DNA from: RHKX01 sp046330415
Lineage (GTDB): Bacteria; Actinomycetota; Thermoleophilia; Solirubrobacterales; 70-9
Direction: 5' to 3'
Assembly (NCBI GenBank): GCA_046330415.1
Contig: JAXLSW010000010.1
Coordinates: 62,001 to 126,000 of the forward strand
Length of the DNA: 64,000 nt
The notes under the pieces: generated by a model
What the model saw: only the letters and a program-made list of their open reading frames with translations
The model's database searches: none
Told to the model about the DNA's origin: nothing
In this document: positions 32,928-40,549 of the stretch, piece by piece
How positions within the stretch are numbered: the first letter of the stretch is position 1
How the letters are laid out: each line of letters begins with the position of its first letter
Program-made: the position numbers and the translations under genes

Positions 32928-33695
32928 ATGACCGCAGAGACGCTCTATAAGCCCCTACGCGGCGATCTGCATCGCCACGGCAGGATCGTCCATCGCCACC
33001 CCCACCGCGGCGCTCACGCTCACCCGCCCTCGCGAGGCGGTCACCACCACCGCCACCTTCACCACGATCACGATCACGGCCACACCCACGGCTTGGTCGA
33101 TGCCACGATCAAGCGCTCGCGGGAAGGGCTGAAAGCGGTTGGGCTCTCACTGGCGGTCCTCTTCGTCACCGCCGCACTCCAGACGGCGATCTTCGTCGCG
33201 AGCGGAAGCGTCGCCCTCCTCGCCGACCTCATCCACAACTTCGGAGATGCGGCGACGGCGATTCCACTCGCGATCGCCTTCCTGCTGCGATCCGAGCGCG
33301 CTGAGCGGGTGGCAGGGCTGTTCGTGGTCGCCGCGATCTTCGCATCGGCCTGCGTGGCCGGCGTCGAGGCTGTGAGCCGTCTGCTCAACCCCGAGACCCC
33401 GACCCACATCGGGGCTCTCGCCATGGCGGGGGCGGTGGGCTACGCCGGGAACCTCCTCGCAGCACGTATCCGGACGCGCGCCGGGAACCGACTCAGCAGC
33501 CCCGCATTGATCGCCGACGGGAACCACGCGAGAGCCGACGCGTACGTCAGCCTCGCCGTCATCGGAAGCGCCGCCGCCGTAGCGGCAGGAGCGCCGATCG
33601 CCGACCCGCTGATCGGCCTCGGGATCACGGCGGTGATCCTGAAGATCACATGGGATTCGTGGGCGACGGTCCGCGGCCACGCTCACACGCGCTGA
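32928..33695 (+). CDS. Cation diffusion facilitator (CDF) metal transporter
   Basis: A 255-residue proton-coupled exporter of divalent metals (zinc, cobalt or similar). A His-rich N-terminus (HHHRHLHHDHDHGHTHG, about 39-55) should bind metal in the cytoplasm. Six membrane helices follow, with the metal-site residues in LADLIHNFGDA (helix II) and GNHARADAYVSL (helix V). It lacks the usual C-terminal cytoplasmic dimer domain, being shorter than typical 300-residue CDFs. It begins 18 bases after tRNA-Lys, and its end overlaps the convergent epimerase gene by 50 bases. Confidence 0.93.
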   Translation: MTAETLYKPLRGDLHRHGRIVHRHPHRGAHAHPPSRGGHHHRHLHHDHDHGHTHGLVDATIKRSREGLKAVGLSLAVLFVTAALQTAIFVASGSVALLADLIHNFGDAATAIPLAIAFLLRSERAERVAGLFVVAAIFASACVAGVEAVSRLLNPETPTHIGALAMAGAVGYAGNLLAARIRTRAGNRLSSPALIADGNHARADAYVSLAVIGSAAAVAAGAPIADPLIGLGITAVILKITWDSWATVRGHAHTR

Positions 33696-34599
33696 CGGCG
33701 AATGCGTCGCGCCACGGGTGCGTCGGGACCCAGCCCAGCTCGGCCTTCGCCCGGTCGTTGCTCGAGCCCCGCAGCTCGGTCATGAACCGGACCCCGTAGG
33801 AGCCCAGCAGCGGCTTGACGAGCCACGCGGGTGCCCGCCGCGGCGCGCGCTTCGCCCCCAGGGCCCGCGACAGCTCCGGGACCCAGACCGAGCCCGGCGC
33901 CGGGTCGTCGTCGACGACGTTGAAGACGCCGGTCGCGCCGGGGTGGGCGAGCGCGGCGACGAGCGCGCTCGCCGCGTCGCGTGGATGGGTGAAGGAGAAG
34001 GTCGATTCCCGCCCGCCGCTGTGCACGACGGGGAGCATCCCGCGGGACGCCGGCTGCCCCATCGAGCCGTCGGCGGCGAAGATCGTCCCGGGACCGACGA
34101 GCTGGCCGAAGCGCAGCACGGTGCCATCGGCATCGAGGGTCAGCTGCTCGAGCTCGGCGATCGCATCGCCGGTCCGGCCGAGGGCGGAGATCGTCCTGGA
34201 GGCGATCGGGACCGACTCGTCGGCGAGCCCAGGCCCGGGCTCGACCGCGAAGGCGACGCTCTGGGCGATCAGCCGCGCCCCACCGGCGGCCTCGGCGGCC
34301 GCGATCAGGTTGCGCGTGCCCTCGGTACGGAGCCGGCTCGTCGGCTCGAACTGCCGCTCGACCCCCCACGGCTTCAGCTGCGCCGGGATCGCGGTGGCGA
34401 AGTGGACGATCACCTCCGGCCGCCACTCGGCCGCGAACGAGACCACGGCCTCACGGTCGAGCACGTCCATCGCGATCAGCGTCTCGTCCCCGCCCGTGGC
34501 CGAGCGGGAGAAGCCGCGCACCTCGTGGCCCGCCGCCGCGAGGGCGGGAAGCGCATCGCGACCGAGGACCCCGGTGGCTCCGGCGACCGCTACGCGCAT
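33646..34599 (-). CDS. NAD-dependent epimerase/dehydratase family protein
   Basis: A 317-residue extended short-chain dehydrogenase. The Rossmann motif GATGVLG (about 7-13) binds NAD(P); the expected Tyr-x-x-x-Lys is not obvious (IASRTISALGRTGD stands in its place), so catalysis may be lost or changed. The C-terminal half has LRFGQLVGPG and VFNVVDDDPAPG, typical of atypical SDRs with unknown substrates. ATG 34599 is clear. The 3' end overlaps the CDF gene on the opposite strand. Confidence 0.88.
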   Translation of the reverse strand: MRVAVAGATGVLGRDALPALAAAGHEVRGFSRSATGGDETLIAMDVLDREAVVSFAAEWRPEVIVHFATAIPAQLKPWGVERQFEPTSRLRTEGTRNLIAAAEAAGGARLIAQSVAFAVEPGPGLADESVPIASRTISALGRTGDAIAELEQLTLDADGTVLRFGQLVGPGTIFAADGSMGQPASRGMLPVVHSGGRESTFSFTHPRDAASALVAALAHPGATGVFNVVDDDPAPGSVWVPELSRALGAKRAPRRAPAWLVKPLLGSYGVRFMTELRGSSNDRAKAELGWVPTHPWRDAFAVSACERGRGPSPTNPM

Positions 34600-34637
34600 G
34601 GACCGCTCACGCCGCCGACCCTAGCGAGCGCGATGGG

Positions 34638-34742
34638 CCGGGTCGCCTCAGCGTCCAGGTGATCGTGGCGGCCACATCGATCCTCGGGCTGCGCCTGCTC
34701 CAGCGCGGTGCGATCGCTGGTTGCTCACCGAGATGTCGTTAG
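34638..34742 (+). pseudogene. 3' fragment of a duplicate of the membrane-protein gene at 37722
   Basis: The frame reads PGRLSVQVIVAATSILGLRL then LQRG, nearly the same as the C-terminus of the intact gene at 37722-38435 (PGRLSVQVSAATISILGATI, LGLRLLQRG). There is no upstream part. A copy of the GAGATGCAA repeat follows, as it does after the intact gene. This is a short duplicated or left-over gene end. Confidence 0.75.
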
Positions 34743-34773
34743 CGGGAGCATTTGTCCCGTTCCTTGCATCTCG
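34728..34773. repeat. Nested hairpin repeat, GAGATGCAA family, copy 2
   Basis: Arms CCGAGATG and CTTGCATCTCG with an inner GCGGGAGCA / TTTGTCCCG remnant. The left arm is partly decayed (GAGATGTCG for GAGATGCAA). It follows the orphan gene fragment. The stretch from 34774 to 34833 holds nothing else. Confidence 0.75.
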
Positions 34774-34833
34774 ACGGCCGTTCGCCCGCCGACTCCGCCG
34801 GAGCTCGCCGGGCCCGGCCGGGGCCGGTTCGCC

Positions 34834-35667
34834 TCACGCGACCGTGATCTCCTCGCCCGCCTCGAGCACCACCGGCTCGACCCCGACCTCACGCGCCGCC
34901 ACCGCAAATCGCTCGGCGGGTACCTCGGTCTGCGTGTAGGTGGGCGGATTGTTGATCGTGTCGTAGTGGATCGGCATCGCCCGCGACGCGCCCATCAGCT
35001 GCGCGGCCGTTGCCGCCTGGCGCGGGTCGAGCGCTGCGGGGAACGGGCTCGCGGGCTGGCGGTGGGGAAGGGACACCAACGGCCCATTGACCGGCAGCAG
35101 CGCGAGGTCGATGGCGCCGACCCGCATCGGGACCAGCCACCAGTAGCCGTGGAACATCGTGTCCCCCATGTGGACGATCCGCTTTCCCCCGGCCTCGACG
35201 GCCCAGGAGACCTGGGGGTCGCCGAACCCGTCAACCGCCGGCAGCGCGGTGACCGTGAACGGCCCGACGGAACGCGTCTCCCACGGGGCCACCTCCTCGG
35301 GCTCGATCCCCCGCTCGGCGAACCCGTGCTCGGCCGCCAGCAGCGCCGCACCGTCCAGCGGGCCGCTGTCGGCGGGTGCGCGCGGGGGTCCCAGCACCGG
35401 TGCTCCCGGTGCGAGCGCGGCGGCGATGGCGCCGGGGTCGGCGTGGTCGGCGTGAAGGTGCGTGACCAGGGCCGCCAGGGCCTCGCCGGGCCGCGTCGGC
35501 GGCAGGAGCTCGCCGTGGAGGGGTCCGGTGAAGGGTTCGAGCGAGGAGTTGTCGAGGAACAGGTCGATGACGAGGTGGTCGGTGCCGTGGCTGATCTCGA
35601 CGCCGGCCCAGCCGAGTCGTCTGACGCGCAGCCCGTCACCGCTCTCGTTGCTTGCGGGTGGGTTCAT
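34834..35667 (-). CDS. MBL-fold metal-dependent hydrolase (UlaG-like)
   Basis: A 277-residue metallo-beta-lactamase-fold enzyme. The metal motif THLHADHAD (about 88-96), IVHMGDTMFHG and the C-terminal MPIHYDT supply the His and Asp ligands, in the pattern of the UlaG/RomA branch that cleaves lactones or phosphoesters. ATG 35667 is chosen. It is divergent from a TetR regulator with only 39 bases between the starts, so that regulator probably controls it. Confidence 0.9.
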   Translation of the reverse strand: MNPPASNESGDGLRVRRLGWAGVEISHGTDHLVIDLFLDNSSLEPFTGPLHGELLPPTRPGEALAALVTHLHADHADPGAIAAALAPGAPVLGPPRAPADSGPLDGAALLAAEHGFAERGIEPEEVAPWETRSVGPFTVTALPAVDGFGDPQVSWAVEAGGKRIVHMGDTMFHGYWWLVPMRVGAIDLALLPVNGPLVSLPHRQPASPFPAALDPRQAATAAQLMGASRAMPIHYDTINNPPTYTQTEVPAERFAVAAREVGVEPVVLEAGEEITVA

Positions 35668-35706
35668 GCCTCCCTTATAACAGTCGATCGTTCGCTAATC
35701 TCACCG
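35668..35706. promoter_or_regulatory. Shared divergent promoter/operator of MBL hydrolase and TetR regulator
   Basis: This 39-base gap is AT-richer than its surroundings and contains CTTATAAC and an imperfect palindrome centred on CGATCG (AACAGTCGATCGTTCG). In this layout TetR proteins normally bind such a palindrome and repress both genes. Confidence 0.5.
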
Positions 35707-36324
35707 ATGATGAGCCCGCGAGCCTCCGCCGATCAGGCCCGCCGCACGAAGGCGGCGATCGTCGACGAGGTCGTCTCGAGGGCGTCCATCGAAGGCCTCG
35801 AGGGGATCACGATCGGCACGCTCGCCGACGGCCTCGGCATGAGCAAGGCGGGTGTGGTCGGGCCGTTCGGCAGCAAGGAGGGGCTGCAGCTCGCAGCCCT
35901 CGAGGGCGCGAACGAGATCTTCCGGCGGGAGGTCTGGGAGCCGGCTGCGGACCGCCCGCCCGGTCGGGAGCGGCTCGAGGCGATCGCTGAGGCGTGGATC
36001 TCCTACCTGGAGCGCGACGTCTTCCCCGGCGGCTGCTTCCTGACCACGGTCGCCGTTGAGTTCGACGCCCGGCCCGGCAGGGTCAGGGATGCCATCCACA
36101 GCACCTGGCGCCTCTGGGACGGGGTCCTGGAGCGCGAAGCGCGCGCGGCCGCCGACGCCGGTGAGCTCCCCGCAGGCACCGATCCGGAGCAGGTCGCGTT
36201 CGAGATGAACGCGGTGGCGATGGCCGTCAACGAGGCGCGCCAGCTGCGCGGCGACGCCCGCGCCGGGGAGCGCGGTCGCAGGGCCATGGCGCGGGTGCTG
36301 GCCGCTGGCGCGCTAGACGCGTGA
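35707..36324 (+). CDS. TetR-family transcriptional regulator
   Basis: A 205-residue repressor. The N-terminal HTH is ASIEGLEGITIGTLADGLGM then SKAGVVGPFGSKEGL, with the typical recognition helix. The ligand domain has ISYLERDVFPGGCFLTTVAV, as in the TetR_C_6-like group. Its likely targets are itself and the divergent MBL hydrolase. Start is ATG 35707 or 35710. A tiny opposite-strand frame overlaps its last 12 bases. Confidence 0.93.
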   Translation: MMSPRASADQARRTKAAIVDEVVSRASIEGLEGITIGTLADGLGMSKAGVVGPFGSKEGLQLAALEGANEIFRREVWEPAADRPPGRERLEAIAEAWISYLERDVFPGGCFLTTVAVEFDARPGRVRDAIHSTWRLWDGVLEREARAAADAGELPAGTDPEQVAFEMNAVAMAVNEARQLRGDARAGERGRRAMARVLAAGALDA

Positions 36325-36411
36325 GTGGCCGGACACCTGGTAGCTCACGTACCAGGCGAGGTGCTTCGCGGCGTTGACCCCCATCAACGCCGGGACGAGA
36401 AGCGTCTTCAT
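36313..36411 (-). CDS. Candidate 32-residue small protein
   Basis: On the minus strand between the TetR and dehydrogenase genes a frame of 32 codons begins ATG 36411 (MKTLLVPALMGVNAAKHLAW) and ends TAG at 36313. Nearly all third positions are G or C, and a GGAAGG stands just before the start, although a little close. The first half is hydrophobic. It is below usual gene-calling length; it could be chance. Confidence 0.3.
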   Translation of the reverse strand: MKTLLVPALMGVNAAKHLAWYVSYQVSGHSRV

Positions 36412-36466
36412 CGCCTTCCAGTCTAGCCCCGACGCTCCCGTGGAAGCGGTCCATAAACTGCGCAAG

Positions 36467-37711
36467 ATGCGGATCGGCGTCGTCGGCCTCGGATACGTGG
36501 GACTGCCCCTGGCCGTCGCCTTCGGCGAGGCCGGGCACGACGTCGTGGGCTACGACGTCGACCAGGAGCGCGTGGCTCTCCTCGGCGGCGGCGAAAGCGA
36601 CATCGAGGACGTCGACTCGGCGCGTCTCGCGGCGCTGGGGGAGCGCTTCGCGGCCACCACCGACGCCGCCGAGCTCGGTCCCTGCGAGGCGATCCTGATC
36701 TGCGTCCCCACCCCGCTCGCCGCTGAGCGGGAGCCGGATCTCACCTACGTCCGCGAGTCCACCGAGACGATCGCGACCATCCTCCGGCCCGGCCAGCTCG
36801 TCGTCCTCGAGTCGACGACCTACCCGGGGACGACCCGCGAGGAGCTCCTCCCGGTGCTCGAGCGCGGTGGGATGAAGGTCGGGGAGGACTTCCACCTCGC
36901 CTACTCGCCCGAGCGCATCGACCCGGGCCGCAGCGACCACCAGATCGCGACGACGCCGAAGGTGGTCGGTGGCATGACCCCCGCCTGCGTCGAGCGCGCC
37001 ACCGCCGTCTACTCGGAGGTCTGCAACGAGGTGGTCCCCGTCTCCTCGCCGGAGGCCGCTGAGCTGGCCAAGCTGCTCGAGAACATCTTCCGCTCCGTCA
37101 ACATCGCCCTCGTCAACGAGCTCGCGCAGCTCACGGATCGTCTCGGTATCGACATCTGGGAGGTGATCGACGCCGCCTCCAGCAAGCCGTTCGGCTTCAT
37201 GCGCTTCGAGCCGGGGCCGGGCATGGGCGGCCACTGCCTCCCGGTCGACCCCTTCTACCTCGCCTACAAGGCGCGCCAGCACGACTTCTACACCGAGTTC
37301 GTCGAGCTCGCGGGGAAGATCAACCAGTCGCATCCGCTGTTCTGCGTGAGCAAGGTCCAGGCGGCGCTCAACGACGCCGGCAAGGCGGTCAACGGCGCCA
37401 AGGTTCTGCTGATCGGCGTCTCCTACAAGGCCGGCGTCGGCGATCTGCGCGAGGCGCCGTCGCTGAAGATCCTCAGCCATCTGCGCGAGCTCGGGGCCGA
37501 CGTCTCCTACCACGACCCGCTGATCCCCGAGCTGGAGGATCAGGGGCTCCAGTCGGTCGATCTCGGCACCGCCGCCGATGCCGACGTCGTCGCGATCATC
37601 ACCGCCCACCCGGGGATCGACTACGGCGCGCTGGTCGACGCCGCACCCCTGGTCGTCGACTTCCGCGGGATCACGCGCGAGATCGACGCCGACAACGTGG
37701 TTCTGCTCTGA
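36467..37711 (+). CDS. UDP-glucose/GDP-mannose dehydrogenase family (nucleotide-sugar dehydrogenase)
   Basis: A 414-residue NAD-dependent enzyme that oxidises a UDP-sugar twice to a uronic acid. It has the N-terminal GVVGLGYVGLPLA Rossmann motif, ICVPTPL, ESTTYPGTT, YSPERIDPG, and the catalytic cysteine in GMGGHCLPVDPFYL. These fit the WbpA/UDP-GlcNAc 6-dehydrogenase branch best. ATG 36467 gives MRIGVVGLG; a longer frame from 36374 has no family similarity. It probably supplies sugars for surface polysaccharide, but no other such genes are nearby. Confidence 0.94.
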   Translation: MRIGVVGLGYVGLPLAVAFGEAGHDVVGYDVDQERVALLGGGESDIEDVDSARLAALGERFAATTDAAELGPCEAILICVPTPLAAEREPDLTYVRESTETIATILRPGQLVVLESTTYPGTTREELLPVLERGGMKVGEDFHLAYSPERIDPGRSDHQIATTPKVVGGMTPACVERATAVYSEVCNEVVPVSSPEAAELAKLLENIFRSVNIALVNELAQLTDRLGIDIWEVIDAASSKPFGFMRFEPGPGMGGHCLPVDPFYLAYKARQHDFYTEFVELAGKINQSHPLFCVSKVQAALNDAGKAVNGAKVLLIGVSYKAGVGDLREAPSLKILSHLRELGADVSYHDPLIPELEDQGLQSVDLGTAADADVVAIITAHPGIDYGALVDAAPLVVDFRGITREIDADNVVLL

Positions 37712-37721
37712 GGGCCGGCTC

Positions 37722-38435
37722 GTGGCGTCGCTTCCGAGCCTGCGCCGCCGGCCGCGCAAGCTCCTGCGCGACGACCGGCTGACGCTCGCCCTGGCGGCGA
37801 GCGCCGTCGCGATGAGCGGCGCGGTCATCGCGACGGAGTTCACGCGCCGCTTCCGCCGCCGGGTCCATCAGGCCCACCCCGAGACGCAGCTCCCCGAGGG
37901 TCCGGTCGACGCCCTGCAGCTGGCCGGGCGCGCCTCCCAGGACACGCTTCTGGTGGCCTACGAGGGCTACGCGGGGAGCCCCTATCGCGACCGGGCGCTG
38001 CTCAACCTCTTCAGCGGCTTCGCGGGCGCCTTCCTCTGGGCTCGCGTCTCGACCGCGGGGATCCGCTCCGGCTGGTGGCCCTTCGGCAACGTCCGCGTCT
38101 CCGGGCGCCACATCCACCACTACGTCCCCGGGATCGTGCTCGCCTTCGCCGCCGGCGGGGCGGCGATCGTCACCGAGAGCCGCGAGGTCGAGTCCTGGCT
38201 GGCGATCCCCTTCGGCATCGGCGCGGGGCTCACCCTCGACGAAGCGGCGTTGCTCGTCGAGCTCGACGACGTCTACTGGCTCCCGCCCGGACGCCTCAGC
38301 GTCCAGGTCAGCGCGGCGACCATCTCCATCCTCGGAGCCACGATCCTCGGCCTCCGCCTGCTGCAACGCGGCGAGCAGCGCGGCGAGTCGGCGGGGATGA
38401 TTCCCGGCTCCGCGAAGGTGCCTGCACCCAGCTGA
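37722..38435 (+). CDS. Conserved multi-pass membrane protein
   Basis: A 237-residue actinobacterial membrane protein starting with GTG 37722, 10 bases after the dehydrogenase. Conserved patch RHIHHYVPGIVLAFAAGG and FGIGAGLTLDEAALLVELDD then VYW link membrane helices; His and Asp residues suggest a metal or proton site. Four hydrophobic segments are seen. A truncated second copy of its 3' end lies at 34638-34742. Function unknown. Confidence 0.85.
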   Translation: MASLPSLRRRPRKLLRDDRLTLALAASAVAMSGAVIATEFTRRFRRRVHQAHPETQLPEGPVDALQLAGRASQDTLLVAYEGYAGSPYRDRALLNLFSGFAGAFLWARVSTAGIRSGWWPFGNVRVSGRHIHHYVPGIVLAFAAGGAAIVTESREVESWLAIPFGIGAGLTLDEAALLVELDDVYWLPPGRLSVQVSAATISILGATILGLRLLQRGEQRGESAGMIPGSAKVPAPS

Positions 38436-38448
38436 CGCATTTCCTCAT

Positions 38449-38493
38449 CGAGATGCAATTTCCGGGACGATCTGTCCCGCTGCTTGCATCTCG
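38449..38493. repeat. Nested hairpin repeat, GAGATGCAA family, copy 3
   Basis: Outer arms CGAGATGCAA / TTGCATCTCG (10 bp, perfect) and inner arms CGGGAC / GTCCCG around GATCT. It lies 13 bases after the membrane-protein gene and 23 before the end of the convergent reductase gene, so it may work as a bidirectional terminator. Confidence 0.85.
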
Positions 38494-38516
38494 GTGGCCG
38501 CAGCCCCGCTGTGCTC

Positions 38517-39290
38517 TCAGCGCACGACGCCGTAGCGCGCGAAGAGCTCGCTGCCGCTCCGCAGCAGCCAGCGCAGCTCGAGATCGTGGACTCCCGCCGC
38601 GAGCCCCTCGGTGATGTGAGGGCCGTCTCCGCCGGAGAGCTTCGAGCCGAAGGTGAGGAAGAGGTCGTCGACGGCGCCGATCCCGAGCAGCTCCGCGTGC
38701 AGGCTCGGGCCGCCCTCGCAGAGGACGCTGCGAATCCCGAGCTCCCCGTGGATGTGCCGGAGCGCGGCGCGCAGGTCGACTCCGCCCGGGTGGCGGAGGA
38801 TGCGCACCGGCGTCGCGGTCTCAGGCGGCTCGTCCTCGGAGGCGGTGAGGATCAGCACCTCGCCGGCACCGTCGGTGAACAGCCCGATGTCCCAGGGCAG
38901 CTCCATCCGGCCGGAGACGACGATCGTCAGCGGATCCGCCGGGAGCCCGCGCTCCTCCCGCAGCGCGCGCTTGTCCGGGTCGCGCACGGCGCGCCCGTAG
39001 CGCTCGGCCCGGAGCGTCCCGGCGCCGACCATGAGCGCCTCGGCCGTGCAGCGCAGGCCGATCAGCATCGCCGTGTCGGTGTCGGAGCCGATCGCCCCCG
39101 AGCTGCCCTCGATCGAGCCGTGGCCGTCCACTGTCGCGGCGAAGTTGGTCAGCAGGTAAGGGCGATCGGTGAGCCCAGCCGCGTCCCCGAGCGCGCCGGG
39201 GTCGTATCCACCGAGCTGCTCAGCGAGCGTCGTCTCGCCGCGATCAGGGACGAGCCGCTCGACGACGTGGGCCTCGAGATCGATGCCCAT
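38517..39290 (-). CDS. RibD C-terminal-domain reductase (DHFR-like)
   Basis: A 257-residue NADPH-dependent reductase resembling the C-terminal domain of riboflavin enzyme RibD. Motifs: YLLTNFAATVDGHGSIEGSS, ALMVGAGTLRAERYG, TIVVSGRMELPW and LCEGGPSLHAELL. It may reduce a pteridine or pyrimidine, but the lack of a deaminase domain and of other rib genes leaves the substrate open. ATG 39290. It lies 15 bases after the end of the HAD gene. Confidence 0.88.
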   Translation of the reverse strand: MGIDLEAHVVERLVPDRGETTLAEQLGGYDPGALGDAAGLTDRPYLLTNFAATVDGHGSIEGSSGAIGSDTDTAMLIGLRCTAEALMVGAGTLRAERYGRAVRDPDKRALREERGLPADPLTIVVSGRMELPWDIGLFTDGAGEVLILTASEDEPPETATPVRILRHPGGVDLRAALRHIHGELGIRSVLCEGGPSLHAELLGIGAVDDLFLTFGSKLSGGDGPHITEGLAAGVHDLELRWLLRSGSELFARYGVVR

Positions 39291-39305
39291 GCCATCGGGG
39301 TCGCG

Positions 39306-39989
39306 TCAGCAGCCGAGCTTCTTGGCTGCGTCGCGCAGGTTCTTGACGGTGCTCGTCGGCTTCTTGGCGGAGCTGTCGAGCTTCTCGCCGCGACGGTTGA
39401 TCCAGATCACGGGCACGCGCATCTTCACGAGCGGCTCGACGTCGGTGTAGTGGCCGCTGGTGATGTGGACCCAGCCCTTCTTCTTGCCGATCCGGCGCGC
39501 GCACTCCTTGAAGTGGGCCGGCTCCGGCTTGTAGGAGCGGACCTGCTGAGCGGTGACGACGAGGTCGAGTTCCGTCCGCAGGTGGCGGCGCGAGACACCG
39601 AGGAGCTTGTCGTCGATGTTGGAGATGATCCCGACGTTGTACTTCTGCTTGAGCCGGTCCATCGCCGCGTTCGCCTCGCGGAAGGGCTGCCAGTCGCCGA
39701 TCGAGTCGGGCAGGAACTGCGCCCGCGAGGGCTCGAGGCTCCAGCCGACCTCGCCGGCCGCCTTGACCGCAGCGCGGCGCAGGACCTCGGCGTAGAGCTC
39801 GTAGGAGCCGCCCATCACCTCGTACTGCAGCTCGTAGAACCGCGGCAGCAGCGTCTTCATGTCGAGGGTCAGGCCGTCCTCGGTCGCTTCGCGCTCGAAG
39901 GCCTCGCTGATTCCTTTATCCCAATCGATCAGGGTGCCGTAGCAATCCACGGTCACCCATTCGATCTCGCTGCGTTTCGGTAGGGGCAT
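39306..39989 (-). CDS. HAD-superfamily hydrolase, haloacid dehalogenase type II-like
   Basis: A 227-residue HAD enzyme. The nucleophile motif reads VTVDCYGTLIDWD, with Asp followed by Cys-Tyr instead of Asp-x-Asp, as in 2-haloacid dehalogenases. Motif II is IISNIDD, and SYKPEPAHF holds the Lys. Motif III is diverged (HYTDVEP). It acts on a small haloacid or phosphorylated metabolite in the cytoplasm. A Lys-rich tail (SSAKKPTSTVKNLRD) ends it. Confidence 0.9.
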   Translation of the reverse strand: MPLPKRSEIEWVTVDCYGTLIDWDKGISEAFEREATEDGLTLDMKTLLPRFYELQYEVMGGSYELYAEVLRRAAVKAAGEVGWSLEPSRAQFLPDSIGDWQPFREANAAMDRLKQKYNVGIISNIDDKLLGVSRRHLRTELDLVVTAQQVRSYKPEPAHFKECARRIGKKKGWVHITSGHYTDVEPLVKMRVPVIWINRRGEKLDSSAKKPTSTVKNLRDAAKKLGC

Positions 39990-40066
39990 GAGGGCGCGCC
40001 ATTATGCCAGCCGCCGCGAGCGGCCGGAGTGGCCGCCCCTTCCGGGGCCGCCGCGGCGCCGTTCGG

Positions 40067-40366
40067 TCAGGCGACGGCGCGCAGCTCGGTGTTGTTCTTG
40101 AGCATCAGCTCCAGGAAGGTGCCGATGTCGATGTTCTTGGCCTGCGGCGCGCGCATCGGACGACGCGGATGCACGGTGTAGACGTTGCGGCGACCCTCGC
40201 GCTTGCGGCTCAGGTAGCCCTCGTCGACGAGCTCGGTGACGATCCGCTGCGTCGCCCGCTCGGTGATGTCGAGCGTCGTGGCGATGTCTCGCAGCCGCAC
40301 GGTCGGATCCTGAGAGATGACCATGAGGACGCGCGCGTGGTTGGTGATGAAAGTCCAGGTGCTCAT
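40067..40366 (-). CDS. Winged-helix transcriptional regulator
   Basis: A 99-residue DNA-binding protein of MarR/ArsR-like winged-helix fold: NHARVLMVISQDPTVRLRDI, ATTLDITERATQRIVTELVD as the recognition helix, and a wing RKREGRRNVYTVHP. A short helical tail (FLELMLKNNTELRAVA) may dimerise. It is divergent from sucC, with a palindrome-rich region between them, so it may control sucCD or itself. Confidence 0.88.
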   Translation of the reverse strand: MSTWTFITNHARVLMVISQDPTVRLRDIATTLDITERATQRIVTELVDEGYLSRKREGRRNVYTVHPRRPMRAPQAKNIDIGTFLELMLKNNTELRAVA

Positions 40367-40549
40367 TGGGTGATTTCCGCCTTTCGAGTTGTCATACCCC
40401 TGCAGTACCCCTCGAGTATTCGTACTGGCCGATACCCGAACTTGTCGGCCCTAATCACGGATTGTGAACGGATTCCGACAACTCGCCCGGGGCGCCGGTT
40501 CGGGTAGGCTGCCCGGCGCCCGCGAAGCGATCGCGGCACCCCACGCACC
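40367..40549. promoter_or_regulatory. Divergent control region of the wHTH regulator and sucCD
   Basis: This 183-base region is AT-rich for the genome. CGAGTTGTC (40385-40393) and GACAACTCG (40477-40485) are exact complements. Between them lie GGCCGA ... TCGGCC (40428-40450), AGTAC ... GTACT and repeated ATACCC/GTACCC words. These are plausible operator sites for the regulator and the sucCD promoter. Confidence 0.5.
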
